In this document: positions 49,318 to 57,765 of the stretch, one piece after another
How positions within the stretch are numbered: position 1 is the stretch's first letter
Layout: every line of letters begins with the position of its first letter
Assembly: GCA_910589145.1 (NCBI GenBank)
Contig: CAJUSD010000001.1
Location: 158,267-222,266 of the forward strand
DNA from: an uncultured Oscillospiraceae bacterium
GTDB taxonomy: Bacteria; Bacillota; Clostridia; Oscillospirales; Ruminococcaceae
Length of the DNA stretch: 64,000 nt
Reading direction: 5' to 3'
Translations under genes and position numbers: made by a program
The notes under the pieces: model-generated
Told to the model about the DNA's origin: nothing
The model's input: only the letters and a program-made list of their open reading frames with translations
Databases searched by the model: none

Positions 49318-51126
49318 ATGGCGTTAGACGGCGCATTTTTATCCCGTCTGATACAGGAAATTTCCGTTGATGCCCTTGGAGCAAAGGTAGACCGTATTTT
49401 CCAGCCAGGACGGGAAGAAATCCTCTTTGTCCTCCGCTGGAAGGGCGGTTCAGGAAAGCTTTTGCTTTCCGCAAACGCGGATACAGCCCGGCTGCAATTT
49501 ACCAATGCGGCCTTTGAAAACCCCAAAAGCCCTCCTATGTTCTGTATGTTCCTTCGAAAGTATCTTGGCAGCGCCCGGCTGGTAGAAATCCGCCAAATTG
49601 GTTTGGACCGCATTGTTCACCTAATTTTTGAGGCGCTGAATGAATTGGGAGATATGATAAAAATAACAGTTGCAGTGGAAATTATGGGCCGCCACAGCAA
49701 CATTATCATAATAGATCAAAACAACAAAATCATGGAATCCATCAAACACGTTGATGAAGAAATGTCCTCTGTCCGCCAGGTGCTTCCGGGAATGAGCTAC
49801 ACACTCCCGCCAAGGCAGAACAAGCTTGACCCCCGCACTGCATCACCGGAGGACATTATCGCCAGGATTGACAGCGGGCGCGATGTAGAGCTTTCCAAAG
49901 CACTGATGGATTCCGTCCTTGGCATATCCCCTATTGTGGCGCGGGAAATCGCCCATTATGTCAACCGCAACGAACATGCGCCCCGTTCTTCCCTGACTGA
50001 AAGCCAGCGGGACAAGCTGAATTTTATACTGGGCCAGTTGGGAGAAACGCTCCGCAGCCAGGTAGGAAAAGGAGATTTAGCTGCTCCAACAGTCGTCCTT
50101 GACCTGAATGGGAAGCCAAAAGATTTTTCCTTTTTAGAGATCCACCAATACGGCCATTCTGTTATGACAAGAGGGTGTGATGGGTATAGTTCACTTTTAG
50201 ATGTTTTTTACAGTGAACGGGATTTGATAGAACGGATCCGGCAGCGTTCAAACAATTTGCTGCGTCTTTTGGTGACAGCCACAGAGCGAATCTCCCGAAA
50301 GGTGGCAGTCCAAAAGGAAGAATTAATGCAAAGTACACAGCGGGAAACATTACGGCAGTATGGAGATTTGCTTCAGGCGAACTTATACCGTATGGAAAAA
50401 GGAAATTCCTCTATACGGGTGGAAAATTTTTTTGATGAAGATTTGCCGGAAATTGAAATTCCCCTTGACCCTTCCCTGACCCCTTCCAGAAATGCACAGC
50501 GGTATTACACGGAATATCGAAAGGCGGATACAGCAGAAAAGAAATTAAAGGAACTGATTTCCCAAGGAGAAGAAGAACTGGAATATCTGGATTCTGTCTT
50601 TGATGCTTTGAGCCGCGCCCGGACCGAAGCAGAATTAAACGCAGTCCGTCTTGAGCTGACTGAACAGGGATACCTGCGAGGAGACCGGAAAAAGGAGCAA
50701 AAACAGAAACCTGGAAGCAAAGGAAAAAAGCCGGCCAAAGAAGAAAAACTTCCGCCAATGAAGTACGTGTCTACGGACGGATTTACAATCCTATGCGGCA
50801 GGAATAATATGCAGAATGACCGGTTGACGTTAAAAGACAGCCGTAATTATGACATCTGGTTCCATACTCAAAAAATCCCCGGCTCCCATACGATTATTAT
50901 TACAGACGGGAAAGAACCGCCTGCATCTACTCTGGAACAGGCTGCAATGATTGCTGCATATAACAGCAAGGCACGGGAATCTACAAGGGTTGCAGTCGAT
51001 TATACCATCGTAAAAAATGTGAAAAAACCGAATGGTGCAAAACCGGGAATGGTAATCTATGATAAATATGAAACAGCGATTGTTACACCAGATGAAAATT
51101 TAGTCAATTCTCTGCGGAGCATTTAA
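49318..51126 (+). CDS. rqcH: RqcH (NFACT) ribosome quality-control protein
   Basis: A 602-residue NFACT protein, formerly annotated as fibronectin-binding protein A. It has the NFACT-N domain (LDGAFLSRLIQEIS at the start, FCMFLRKYL), a central coiled coil, and the C-terminal NFACT-R domain with DIWFHTQKIPGSHTII. Bacterial RqcH binds stalled 50S subunits and directs C-terminal Ala tailing. Length is slightly over the usual 560-580 because of a Lys-rich insert (residues about 455-480). GAGGTG precedes the ATG; bidirectional terminator downstream. Confidence 0.95.
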   Translation: MALDGAFLSRLIQEISVDALGAKVDRIFQPGREEILFVLRWKGGSGKLLLSANADTARLQFTNAAFENPKSPPMFCMFLRKYLGSARLVEIRQIGLDRIVHLIFEALNELGDMIKITVAVEIMGRHSNIIIIDQNNKIMESIKHVDEEMSSVRQVLPGMSYTLPPRQNKLDPRTASPEDIIARIDSGRDVELSKALMDSVLGISPIVAREIAHYVNRNEHAPRSSLTESQRDKLNFILGQLGETLRSQVGKGDLAAPTVVLDLNGKPKDFSFLEIHQYGHSVMTRGCDGYSSLLDVFYSERDLIERIRQRSNNLLRLLVTATERISRKVAVQKEELMQSTQRETLRQYGDLLQANLYRMEKGNSSIRVENFFDEDLPEIEIPLDPSLTPSRNAQRYYTEYRKADTAEKKLKELISQGEEELEYLDSVFDALSRARTEAELNAVRLELTEQGYLRGDRKKEQKQKPGSKGKKPAKEEKLPPMKYVSTDGFTILCGRNNMQNDRLTLKDSRNYDIWFHTQKIPGSHTIIITDGKEPPASTLEQAAMIAAYNSKARESTRVAVDYTIVKNVKKPNGAKPGMVIYDKYETAIVTPDENLVNSLRSI

Positions 51127-51139
51127 AAGAAACGCAGAA

Positions 51140-51185
51140 ATGCGGGCACAGTCTAGATGAATGCCGTCTCAGACTGTGCCCGCAT
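51140..51185. terminator. Bidirectional terminator between rqcH and potD
   Basis: ATGCGGGCACAGTCT against AGACTGTGCCCGCAT, a perfect 15-bp stem with 16-base loop between convergent genes. Confidence 0.85.
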
Positions 51186-51207
51186 ATTGCTATCGAACTT
51201 ACATTAT

Positions 51208-52512
51208 TTACTTTTGCTCGTCCTCGTCATCATCCTCATATTCTTCATCTTGGTCTCTATCGTCATCTTCTGGAATTTCCATAGCCTTTATCTTCTTTTT
51301 CCGACTGACCATAACCCAAAGCGATGCACCAACTGCAACAGCCAAAACAATTACAATCGGCACAACGCCAGAACCGTTCTGGCTTTTCTCATCCGCAGCC
51401 GCAGAAGTGGAAAGCAAACTAGTCCAAAGCTGGTCTACTAATGTATTCACCTCATCCGGCAATACAAGAAAAGTTTCAGCCTTATCCATAATCTCCTGTT
51501 CTGGATATGAAATGGGGCTGTTCCTTGTTTCCTCATCCAGTAAAAGGAACGCAGCAGAGTTTGGCGTTGAATATCCAATTGCTTCAATATTAGCAGCAGC
51601 CACTTCCGGTTCGCACAGGAAATTAATATACATATGGGCCGCTTGTACATTTGTTGCATCAGACGGAATGCAGATTGAGTCAATAAAGGTATTCGTCCCT
51701 TCTTTTGGAGAAATAAACGCCAAGTCAGGGTTATCTTCAATCATTGTGATAGCGTCTCCCGCATAATACGGAGCAACAGCCGCCTCACCGCTTCCCATCT
51801 TATCAAAGATTTCATCCATCACATAGCCCTGTACAAGCGGCTTTTGTTTTTTCAGTTCTTCAAAGGCAGCGCGGATTTCTGATTCGTCTGTGGTATTCAT
51901 AGAATAACCCAGTTTTTTCTCTGCAATCATCAAGGCGTCGCGGGGATTAGAGAACATAAGGATATCGCCTTTATAATTCTCATTCCAAAGAATATCCCAG
52001 CTATCCACTGGTTCGGTAACTTTGGCTGTGTTGTAAATGATGCCCACGGTTCCCCAGGTATAAGGGACGGAGTATTCCCCTGTAGGATCAAAAGCGGCAT
52101 TCATATAGGTGGGATTAATGTTGGAAACTGCGGGAATTTGAGAAAGATCCAGCTTTTGCACCAGACCTTCCCGAATCATCCGCGCAATCATGTAATCGGA
52201 AGGAATGATTATGTCATAGCTGACCGCCCCGCTTTGCAGCTTGGCGTATAATTCTTCATTGGTGGCAAAGGTTGAATAGTTTACTTTAATGCCGGTAAGC
52301 GCCTCAAACTCTGCATTTACATCGGCGGAGCCTTCAGAGCCGTCAGAGATGTATTCTCCCCAGTTGTATACATTGAGGGAAACATTTTGTCCTTTTAAAG
52401 CGTCGTAATATCCAGAGTCGGAAACTTCCAGCGCATGGACAGACGGTAAAGGGGCCGCCGCGATTGCGGCGGCAATGGCGGCCATCATTGTGGCCTGTAA
52501 TCTTTTTTTCAA
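51208..52512 (-). CDS. potD: Spermidine/putrescine-binding protein with C-terminal membrane anchor
   Basis: A 434-residue polyamine-type solute-binding protein. TTG at 52512 is the start (AGGAG 8 bases upstream), giving a KKRLQATMMAAIAAAIAAA signal peptide with an AxA-type cleavage site (SVHA). The binding domain starts VSLNVYNWGEYISDG, the classic PotD opening, and has SDYMIARMIREG and PYTWGTVGIIYNT. There is no lipobox Cys. Instead the C-terminus has a Ser/Gly linker, a transmembrane helix at about 379-402 (VVPIVIVLAVAVGASLWVMV), a KKK stop and an acidic tail of about 25 residues. Last gene of the potABC operon. Confidence 0.9.
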   Translation of the reverse strand: MKKRLQATMMAAIAAAIAAAPLPSVHALEVSDSGYYDALKGQNVSLNVYNWGEYISDGSEGSADVNAEFEALTGIKVNYSTFATNEELYAKLQSGAVSYDIIIPSDYMIARMIREGLVQKLDLSQIPAVSNINPTYMNAAFDPTGEYSVPYTWGTVGIIYNTAKVTEPVDSWDILWNENYKGDILMFSNPRDALMIAEKKLGYSMNTTDESEIRAAFEELKKQKPLVQGYVMDEIFDKMGSGEAAVAPYYAGDAITMIEDNPDLAFISPKEGTNTFIDSICIPSDATNVQAAHMYINFLCEPEVAAANIEAIGYSTPNSAAFLLLDEETRNSPISYPEQEIMDKAETFLVLPDEVNTLVDQLWTSLLSTSAAADEKSQNGSGVVPIVIVLAVAVGASLWVMVSRKKKIKAMEIPEDDDRDQDEEYEDDDEDEQK

Positions 52513-52610
52513 CACAATCACTCCTAAAATTTTTATAAGAAAACCAGCCCTGTCCAAAATGGAAGCAGACTGGTTTTTCAGCAGAAAATAAGAACCCCCA
52601 GCCAAAAGGA

Positions 52611-53417
52611 TTAATCAATTTTTTCTTGCTTTTTCTTTGCCTGGCGCATATCGTAAAGGTTGACCAACATCAGTACTGCCAAAACCACGATAAAAATAAT
52701 GGTAGAAAGGGCATTGATTTCAGGGCTGACCTTTTTACGGGTCATGGAATAGATCGTGACAGGCAGAGTCTGGGAAGTTGGGCCGCTGACAAAATAACTG
52801 ATGATAAAATCGTCCAGCGAATAGGTAAAAGCCATTAAAAAGCCAGAAATAATCCCTGGCATAATCTCAGGGATTACCACCTTGGTAAAAGCTTGGGCAG
52901 GATTGCATCCCAAATCCAGCGCAGCCTCATAAACGGAATGATCCAGCTGCCGCAGCTTAGGGATGACATTCAGAATGACATACGGCAGGTTAAAGGTAAT
53001 ATGTGCAAAAGCCAGAGTAATTAACCCCATCTCCAAAGGAATATGCAGCTTTGTCCGCATATAGACGAACAGGAGCATTAAAGAAACACCAGTGACAATT
53101 TCCGGGTCAATGATGGGAAGATATGTAATATTCATAACAAGACTGCGCATTTTTTTACTCATGGCCTGAATCCCAATTGCAGCGGCTGTTCCCAAAATTG
53201 TGGAAAAGACAGAGGAGACAAGGGCAATCAGCAAAGTATTCCCCAATGAGGAAAGAATCAGACGATTAGAAAAAAGCTCCTTGTACCATTTAAAGGTAAA
53301 CCCTGTAAAAACAGAACGGCTTTTGGACTCGTTAAAGGAATAAACAATCAAGACAAAAATGGGGATGTACAGAAACCCCATTATCAACCAGGTGTAAACT
53401 TTCCCCAAACGTTTCAC
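52611..53417 (-). CDS. potC: Polyamine ABC transporter permease PotC
   Basis: A 268-residue inner-membrane permease with six hydrophobic segments. The EAA loop that contacts the ATPase reads YEAALDLGCNPAQAFTKVVIPEIMPGI. The start codon is GTG at 53417, overlapping the potB stop (GTGA). It pairs with PotB to form the pore of the polyamine importer encoded by this operon. Confidence 0.93.
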   Translation of the reverse strand: MKRLGKVYTWLIMGFLYIPIFVLIVYSFNESKSRSVFTGFTFKWYKELFSNRLILSSLGNTLLIALVSSVFSTILGTAAAIGIQAMSKKMRSLVMNITYLPIIDPEIVTGVSLMLLFVYMRTKLHIPLEMGLITLAFAHITFNLPYVILNVIPKLRQLDHSVYEAALDLGCNPAQAFTKVVIPEIMPGIISGFLMAFTYSLDDFIISYFVSGPTSQTLPVTIYSMTRKKVSPEINALSTIIFIVVLAVLMLVNLYDMRQAKKKQEKID

Positions 53418-54226
53418 AGCAGCATGCCCTCCATTTCTTCCTCGGTGTCAATGCTTTTCATCACAAACATACAGACAAGGATTAAAACCATCAGCAACAG
53501 GGAAATAGCAGAGCCCAGGTTGGGATTATAAGCATTGCCTAAAAACTGCATCTCGATAAGATCGCCTACCATTAAGTTTGTCCCGCCGCCAAGCATTTTG
53601 GAAATAATGAAAGTGCTGGCCGCTGGTACAAAAACCATAGTAATACCCGTTACAATGCCTGTCTTGCTCAAAGGAATCAAAACTTTCCAGAGAACATTAA
53701 GGCTGTCTGCTCCCAAATCCTGAGCGGCTTCAATAATATGCGGTTCAATTTTAACCATAACGGAATAAAGCGGCAAAATCATATAGGGGATGTAATTATA
53801 AACCATACCCAGTACTACCGCACCTTGGGTATTAATCATCTGAAAAGGTCCTAAGCCAAACAGTCCCAGCAGGCGGTTAATCAACCCGGTATTTTCCAGC
53901 AAGGTCATCCAGGCATAGGTGCGGAGAAGAAAATTCATCCACATGGGAAGCATTACCAGCATAAGAAAGGTCCTCTGTTTGTTTTCAGGCTTACGTGAAA
54001 TGATAAACGCCAGCGGATAGGCCAGCACAAGGCAAATGACCGTTGAAATCGCTGCCAGCAGGATGGATCTCCAAATAACCCCGGCATACTTCCCCACCTG
54101 GGAAATATGTTCCAAGGTAAACGCCCCGGAAGAATCCGTAAAGGCAAACAACACAATCAATCCCAGCGGGACGACAATAAAAACCGCCATCCATACCAGA
54201 TATGGAGCAGCCACCGCTTTTCTCAT
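53414..54226 (-). CDS. potB: Polyamine ABC transporter permease PotB
   Basis: A 270-residue permease with six hydrophobic segments and the EAA loop IEAAQDLGADSLNVLWKVLIP. The N-terminal VAAPYLVWMAVFIVVPLG helix is typical of PotB. GGAAGG precedes the ATG at 54226, three bases after the potA stop, so coupling with the ATPase gene is tight. Confidence 0.93.
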   Translation of the reverse strand: MRKAVAAPYLVWMAVFIVVPLGLIVLFAFTDSSGAFTLEHISQVGKYAGVIWRSILLAAISTVICLVLAYPLAFIISRKPENKQRTFLMLVMLPMWMNFLLRTYAWMTLLENTGLINRLLGLFGLGPFQMINTQGAVVLGMVYNYIPYMILPLYSVMVKIEPHIIEAAQDLGADSLNVLWKVLIPLSKTGIVTGITMVFVPAASTFIISKMLGGGTNLMVGDLIEMQFLGNAYNPNLGSAISLLLMVLILVCMFVMKSIDTEEEMEGMLL

Positions 54227-54228
54227 TT

Positions 54229-55335
54229 CTAACCTTCCGCCTCCTTTTTTGATCTGCCGGAAACTTTGTCTGTTGGCTTCTTCCGGCGTTTCTTCATCTT
54301 TTTCATAATATGGATATCAAAGGGCGCTACTCTCATGCCGATTTCTTTCCCTGCATCCTCGCAGATGGTAGAATGGATTGTCCAAAGAAAACCGGTATCA
54401 TCCAAAACGCGCATTTCATAATGTACCCCTTTGAAAATGACCATTTGTACCTTTCCGGTAAACTGTCCTTCTTCCAAGGGAACGACTTTTAGATCTTCCG
54501 GCCGAATTACCATATCCACCGCTTCGCCAGGTGCAAAGCCTACATCTACACAGGGCAGCGTTTTGCCATGAAAGGATACTGCCTTATCCTCCGGCATAAC
54601 TGCATCGACAATATTGCTTTCCCCAATAAAATCCGCTACAAAGGCGTTTTTGGGCTCATTATATACATCCTGGGGCGTGCCTATCTGCTGGATTTCACCG
54701 TCCCGCATAACGACAATGGTATCGGACATCGTAAGGGCTTCCTCTTGATCGTGGGTAACATAAATAAAAGTAATTCCCATACGCTGCTGAATTGCTTTCA
54801 ATTCAGCCTGCATTTCCTTGCGCAACTTCAAATCAAGGGCTCCCAGGGGCTCGTCCAGCAAAAGAACCTTTGGATGGTTGACCAATGCCCTTGCTATGGC
54901 TATCCTCTGCTGCTGGCCCCCGGAAAGCTGCTCAATGCGGCGCTTTTGAAAATTCTTCAAATTCACCAAAGACAACATTTCAGCCACCCGTTTGTTAATC
55001 TGATCCTCCGGGGTTTTGGTAAGGCGCAGCCCAAAAGCTACATTTTCAAAAACATTTAAATGCGGGAACAATGCATAACGCTGAAAAACGGTATTGACCT
55101 GCCGCTTATAAGGAGGAAGGTCATTAATACGCTTCCCTTCAAAAAACACATCCCCTGCATCCGGTTCTGTAAATCCGCCGATAATACGCAGGGTAGTTGT
55201 TTTCCCACACCCTGACGGGCCAAGGAAAGTTACAAACTCCTTATCGCGAATATCCAGGTCTATTCCCTTTAAGACCTTTGTATCCTCAAAGGATTTGGTT
55301 AAATTTTTCAAACGGATAATAAACTGCTCTGGCAT
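54229..55335 (-). CDS. potA: Polyamine ABC transporter ATPase PotA
   Basis: A 368-residue ATPase. Walker A GPSGCGKTTTLR, signature LSGGQQQRIAIA, Walker B VLLLDEPLGALD and the switch His in THDQEEALTMSD are complete. The C-terminal TOBE-like domain (from about 240) contains MVIRPEDLKV, then an unusual Lys/Arg-rich end (KKMKKRRKKPTDK). The ATG at 55335 is preferred because GGGGG sits 9 bases upstream; in-frame codons continue upstream to 55494 but without a better site. Operon order potABCD matches other Firmicutes. Confidence 0.94.
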   Translation of the reverse strand: MPEQFIIRLKNLTKSFEDTKVLKGIDLDIRDKEFVTFLGPSGCGKTTTLRIIGGFTEPDAGDVFFEGKRINDLPPYKRQVNTVFQRYALFPHLNVFENVAFGLRLTKTPEDQINKRVAEMLSLVNLKNFQKRRIEQLSGGQQQRIAIARALVNHPKVLLLDEPLGALDLKLRKEMQAELKAIQQRMGITFIYVTHDQEEALTMSDTIVVMRDGEIQQIGTPQDVYNEPKNAFVADFIGESNIVDAVMPEDKAVSFHGKTLPCVDVGFAPGEAVDMVIRPEDLKVVPLEEGQFTGKVQMVIFKGVHYEMRVLDDTGFLWTIHSTICEDAGKEIGMRVAPFDIHIMKKMKKRRKKPTDKVSGRSKKEAEG

Positions 55336-55504
55336 GGCGTGCATCCCCCTTCCACAAATTCCGGTAAATGCGAAAGCGTCGAAAACAGTGCTGAGAAAAA
55401 TCCCCGCCGCTGCTCCAAGCCGCAAAAATCCCCCATCCAAAGGCAGCAGCCTACGCTGGTTAAGGCCATCCGCCGACAGACAGAGGAATTTCATCAGCCG
55501 AACT

Positions 55505-55574
55505 TACCTTTGCCCTGCTGGACAAAGGTAAAAAAATAACAACACCAATATAGCATAAATACGCGAAAAGTCAA
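55505..55574 (-). promoter_or_regulatory. pot operon promoter and leader hairpin
   Basis: Minus-strand TTGACT (55569-55574), 16-base spacer and TATATT (55547-55552). Just downstream, TTACCTTTG and CAAAGGTAA form a hairpin (55505-55531). The leader to potA is about 200 nt, long enough for regulation, but no known riboswitch is recognised. The rest of 55575-55810 holds no gene. Confidence 0.6.
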
Positions 55575-55810
55575 GAAATTTCCGCAAAAAATCGGAATAA
55601 ATCTTAATTTGTAGAAAAGAAGATATAAAAACCTCTGGATTTCTCGGTTTATCTCTGCTATGCTTGGGATTCTATTGGAAAAGTTTTGATTCAACAAAGT
55701 GGGTAAACCTTACAATTTTTAACGTTTTACAACCCGCCTGTTTATGCAGAGAGTATGAAAAGAAAGCAGGTATAATCTAAAAAACTCTCAGCCAAACACG
55801 CAGCCACAGC

Positions 55811-56212
55811 CTAACCCTCTAAAATCTTCACACAATATTTCCGTTTCCTGGGGCCGTCAAACTCGCAGAAATAAATCCCCTGCCATGTCCCCAGAACCAA
55901 CCTTCCCTCATGAACAATCACTGACAGGCTGGCAGAAAAAATGGAACTTTTAAAATGCGCTGCAGAGTTCCCTTCCATATGGCGATACTCTTTTAAATTA
56001 GGGAAAAAATGGCTGCAAGCTTTGGTTAAGTCAAAAATAACGTCTGGATCGCAGTTTTCATTAATGGTTATGGCAGCTGTTGTATGGGGACAAAAAATAA
56101 GCGCAATTCCCTCCTGAACGCTGGTTTCAGACAAAAAGGCAGAAATTTCCTTCGTAATATTGTAAAAACCTTCTCTGCCAGTAGATAAAGTAAATTCTTT
56201 ATAGGTTGACAT
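55811..56212 (-). CDS. YjbQ/UPF0047 family protein
   Basis: A 133-residue protein of the YjbQ family (secondary thiamine-phosphate synthase enzyme in annotation, UPF0047). Diagnostic motifs are HTTAAITINENCDPDVIFDL, HMEGNSAAHFKSSIF and LGTWQGIYFCEFDGPRKR, holding the metal-binding His. It forms homotrimers and weakly complements thiE mutants; true role unclear. The ATG at 56212 has CAAGGAAG upstream. Divergent from comEA. Confidence 0.94.
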   Translation of the reverse strand: MSTYKEFTLSTGREGFYNITKEISAFLSETSVQEGIALIFCPHTTAAITINENCDPDVIFDLTKACSHFFPNLKEYRHMEGNSAAHFKSSIFSASLSVIVHEGRLVLGTWQGIYFCEFDGPRKRKYCVKILEG

Positions 56213-56263
56213 CGTATCACTTCCTTGGTAAAATTTTATCATAACGTTAAACGATGTGTCAAT

Positions 56264-56707
56264 ATGGAAAAGGAGGGAGCTTCGATTAGCAAATTACAGT
56301 TTACAACAAACCAGCTGCTAGGAATTGCCGCAGGATGTTCTATATTAGCGGCAGTTGTATGCAATGCCGCATTGATCCCAAATTCACAGGCCGTTTCTGT
56401 TTCTTATCCAGAATCTGTAGAATCTGTCCAATCCACCCTGCCGTCTGTCGAAGTTTCGTCCTCCCGTGCCCTCAACAGCATGAGCTTAACAGAACCAAAC
56501 AATGAAGCTCCCGGCCTGATTGACATCAACCGAGCCTCCAAAGAGGAGCTGGACTCCCTTCCAGGAATCGGGCCCGCTCTTGCTGACCGGATTATAGACT
56601 ATCGGGAACAAAATGGAGCTTTTCAGTCTTTGAAGGATCTCACTCAGGTAAAAGGAATAGGAGAAAAAATTTTAGAAAAGCTTCTCCCCTATGCCACCTG
56701 TGGGTAA
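56264..56707 (+). CDS. Minimal ComEA-like helix-hairpin-helix DNA-binding protein
   Basis: A 147-residue membrane-anchored protein. A hydrophobic segment (about residues 18-37) is followed by a Ser/Val-rich linker and two helix-hairpin-helix motifs: DINRASKEELDSLPGIGPAL and LTQVKGIGEKILEKLLPY. It lacks the SLBB domain found in full ComEA, so it is a minimal form. ComEA binds incoming DNA during transformation; comEB/comEC are not in the window. The ATG lacks a clear ribosome binding site. Confidence 0.85.
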   Translation: MEKEGASISKLQFTTNQLLGIAAGCSILAAVVCNAALIPNSQAVSVSYPESVESVQSTLPSVEVSSSRALNSMSLTEPNNEAPGLIDINRASKEELDSLPGIGPALADRIIDYREQNGAFQSLKDLTQVKGIGEKILEKLLPYATCG

Positions 56708-56759
56708 ATTCCCCAGCATTATCTATCTTAATCATATTTAGTAAAGGAAGTTATACATT

Positions 56760-57563
56760 ATGTATCAGTTAGGATTTATAGGGGCAGGTAATATGGCCTC
56801 GGCGATTTTAGGAGGGATTCTCCATTCCGGCGTACTTTCTGCAATGCAGATATGTGCTGCGGATATCAATCCCGAAAGGCGCAGCGCATTTTCAGAAAAA
56901 AAAGTCTGCGTCCTTCCATCTTCTGTACAGGTTGTAGAGGAAAGCCGTTATATCCTGTTGGCAGTCAAACCACAGAATATCGAGCCCGTCCTGGCAGAAG
57001 CCGCAGCAGCTTATTCCTCAGATAAAATAATCATTTCCATTGTCGCGGGAGTATCCGCTGCCTGTATCCGCCGCCTGCTCGGATGTGAAGAAGCTAAGGT
57101 TGTTTTAGTAATGCCAAATACTCCCCTTTTGATTGGAGAGGGTTCTGTTGCCATGAGCCGGGATGATGGAATCGGTGAAGAAGAATTCAAATTTGCCAAG
57201 TCTTTGTTCTCTGCCGCAGGCAAAGTGGAGGAAATTCCCCCTTCCCTGATGAACGAAATCATTCCTGTCAACGGCAGCAGTCCGGCTTTGATTTACCTGC
57301 TTGCCAAGATAGTTTCAGAATATTCCCAGGCAAAGGGAATTCCTTATGAGACAGCAAACCGGCTGTTCTGCCAAACTTTAATTGGTTCTGCTCAGATGAT
57401 GCTGCAAAGCGGGAAAACACATCAGGAATTAATTGATATGGTTACATCTCCGGGAGGAACCACTTTTAAAATGTTGGACGGTTTAAAAGAATGTGGTTTT
57501 TCCCATACGGTAGAAGATTCTTTTGACCGCTGTATTAAACGCGCCTATGAATTGGGAAAATAA
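56760..57563 (+). CDS. proC: Pyrroline-5-carboxylate reductase
   Basis: A 267-residue ProC. The N-terminal Rossmann loop is LGFIGAGNMASAILGG, and the C-terminal dimerisation domain has the family signature VTSPGGTTFKMLDGL near residue 240. It reduces pyrroline-5-carboxylate to proline with NAD(P)H. AGGAAG precedes the ATG. It follows comEA after 52 bp in the same direction. A palindromic element begins 26 bp after its stop. Confidence 0.95.
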   Translation: MYQLGFIGAGNMASAILGGILHSGVLSAMQICAADINPERRSAFSEKKVCVLPSSVQVVEESRYILLAVKPQNIEPVLAEAAAAYSSDKIIISIVAGVSAACIRRLLGCEEAKVVLVMPNTPLLIGEGSVAMSRDDGIGEEEFKFAKSLFSAAGKVEEIPPSLMNEIIPVNGSSPALIYLLAKIVSEYSQAKGIPYETANRLFCQTLIGSAQMMLQSGKTHQELIDMVTSPGGTTFKMLDGLKECGFSHTVEDSFDRCIKRAYELGK

Positions 57564-57589
57564 AATCCACTTAATAATATTATAAGGGC

Positions 57590-57741
57590 ATATTATGTGG
57601 AGCTTTTGAAAAACAAGGCGCGCAGCCTGTGGATTGTGCTGTGTACAGAGCTAAAACCTGAACCTCTAACCCCTTTTTCTCTTTTCTCTGTTCCAGATGC
57701 TGCCCAGATTCAATTGATGCCTAACAGCTCCACATAATAAT
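57590..57741. repeat. Inverted-repeat element after proC
   Basis: ATATTATGTGGAGCT (57590-57604) faces AGCTCCACATAATAAT (57726-57741), 14 of 15 bases complementary, bounding 152 bp without an ORF. The interior holds AAACAAGGCGC, a string also in element 1 (18648-18806). It could be a further MITE-like relative with different arms, or a long terminator-like structure. Confidence 0.55.
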
Positions 57742-57765
57742 AATGACATGAAAGGAGTGCAGAAG

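Noticed and set aside
55336..55494. N-terminal extension of PotA
   Set aside because: The frame is open, but the extension has no family similarity and the ATG at 55335 has the better ribosome site and fits the normal PotA length.
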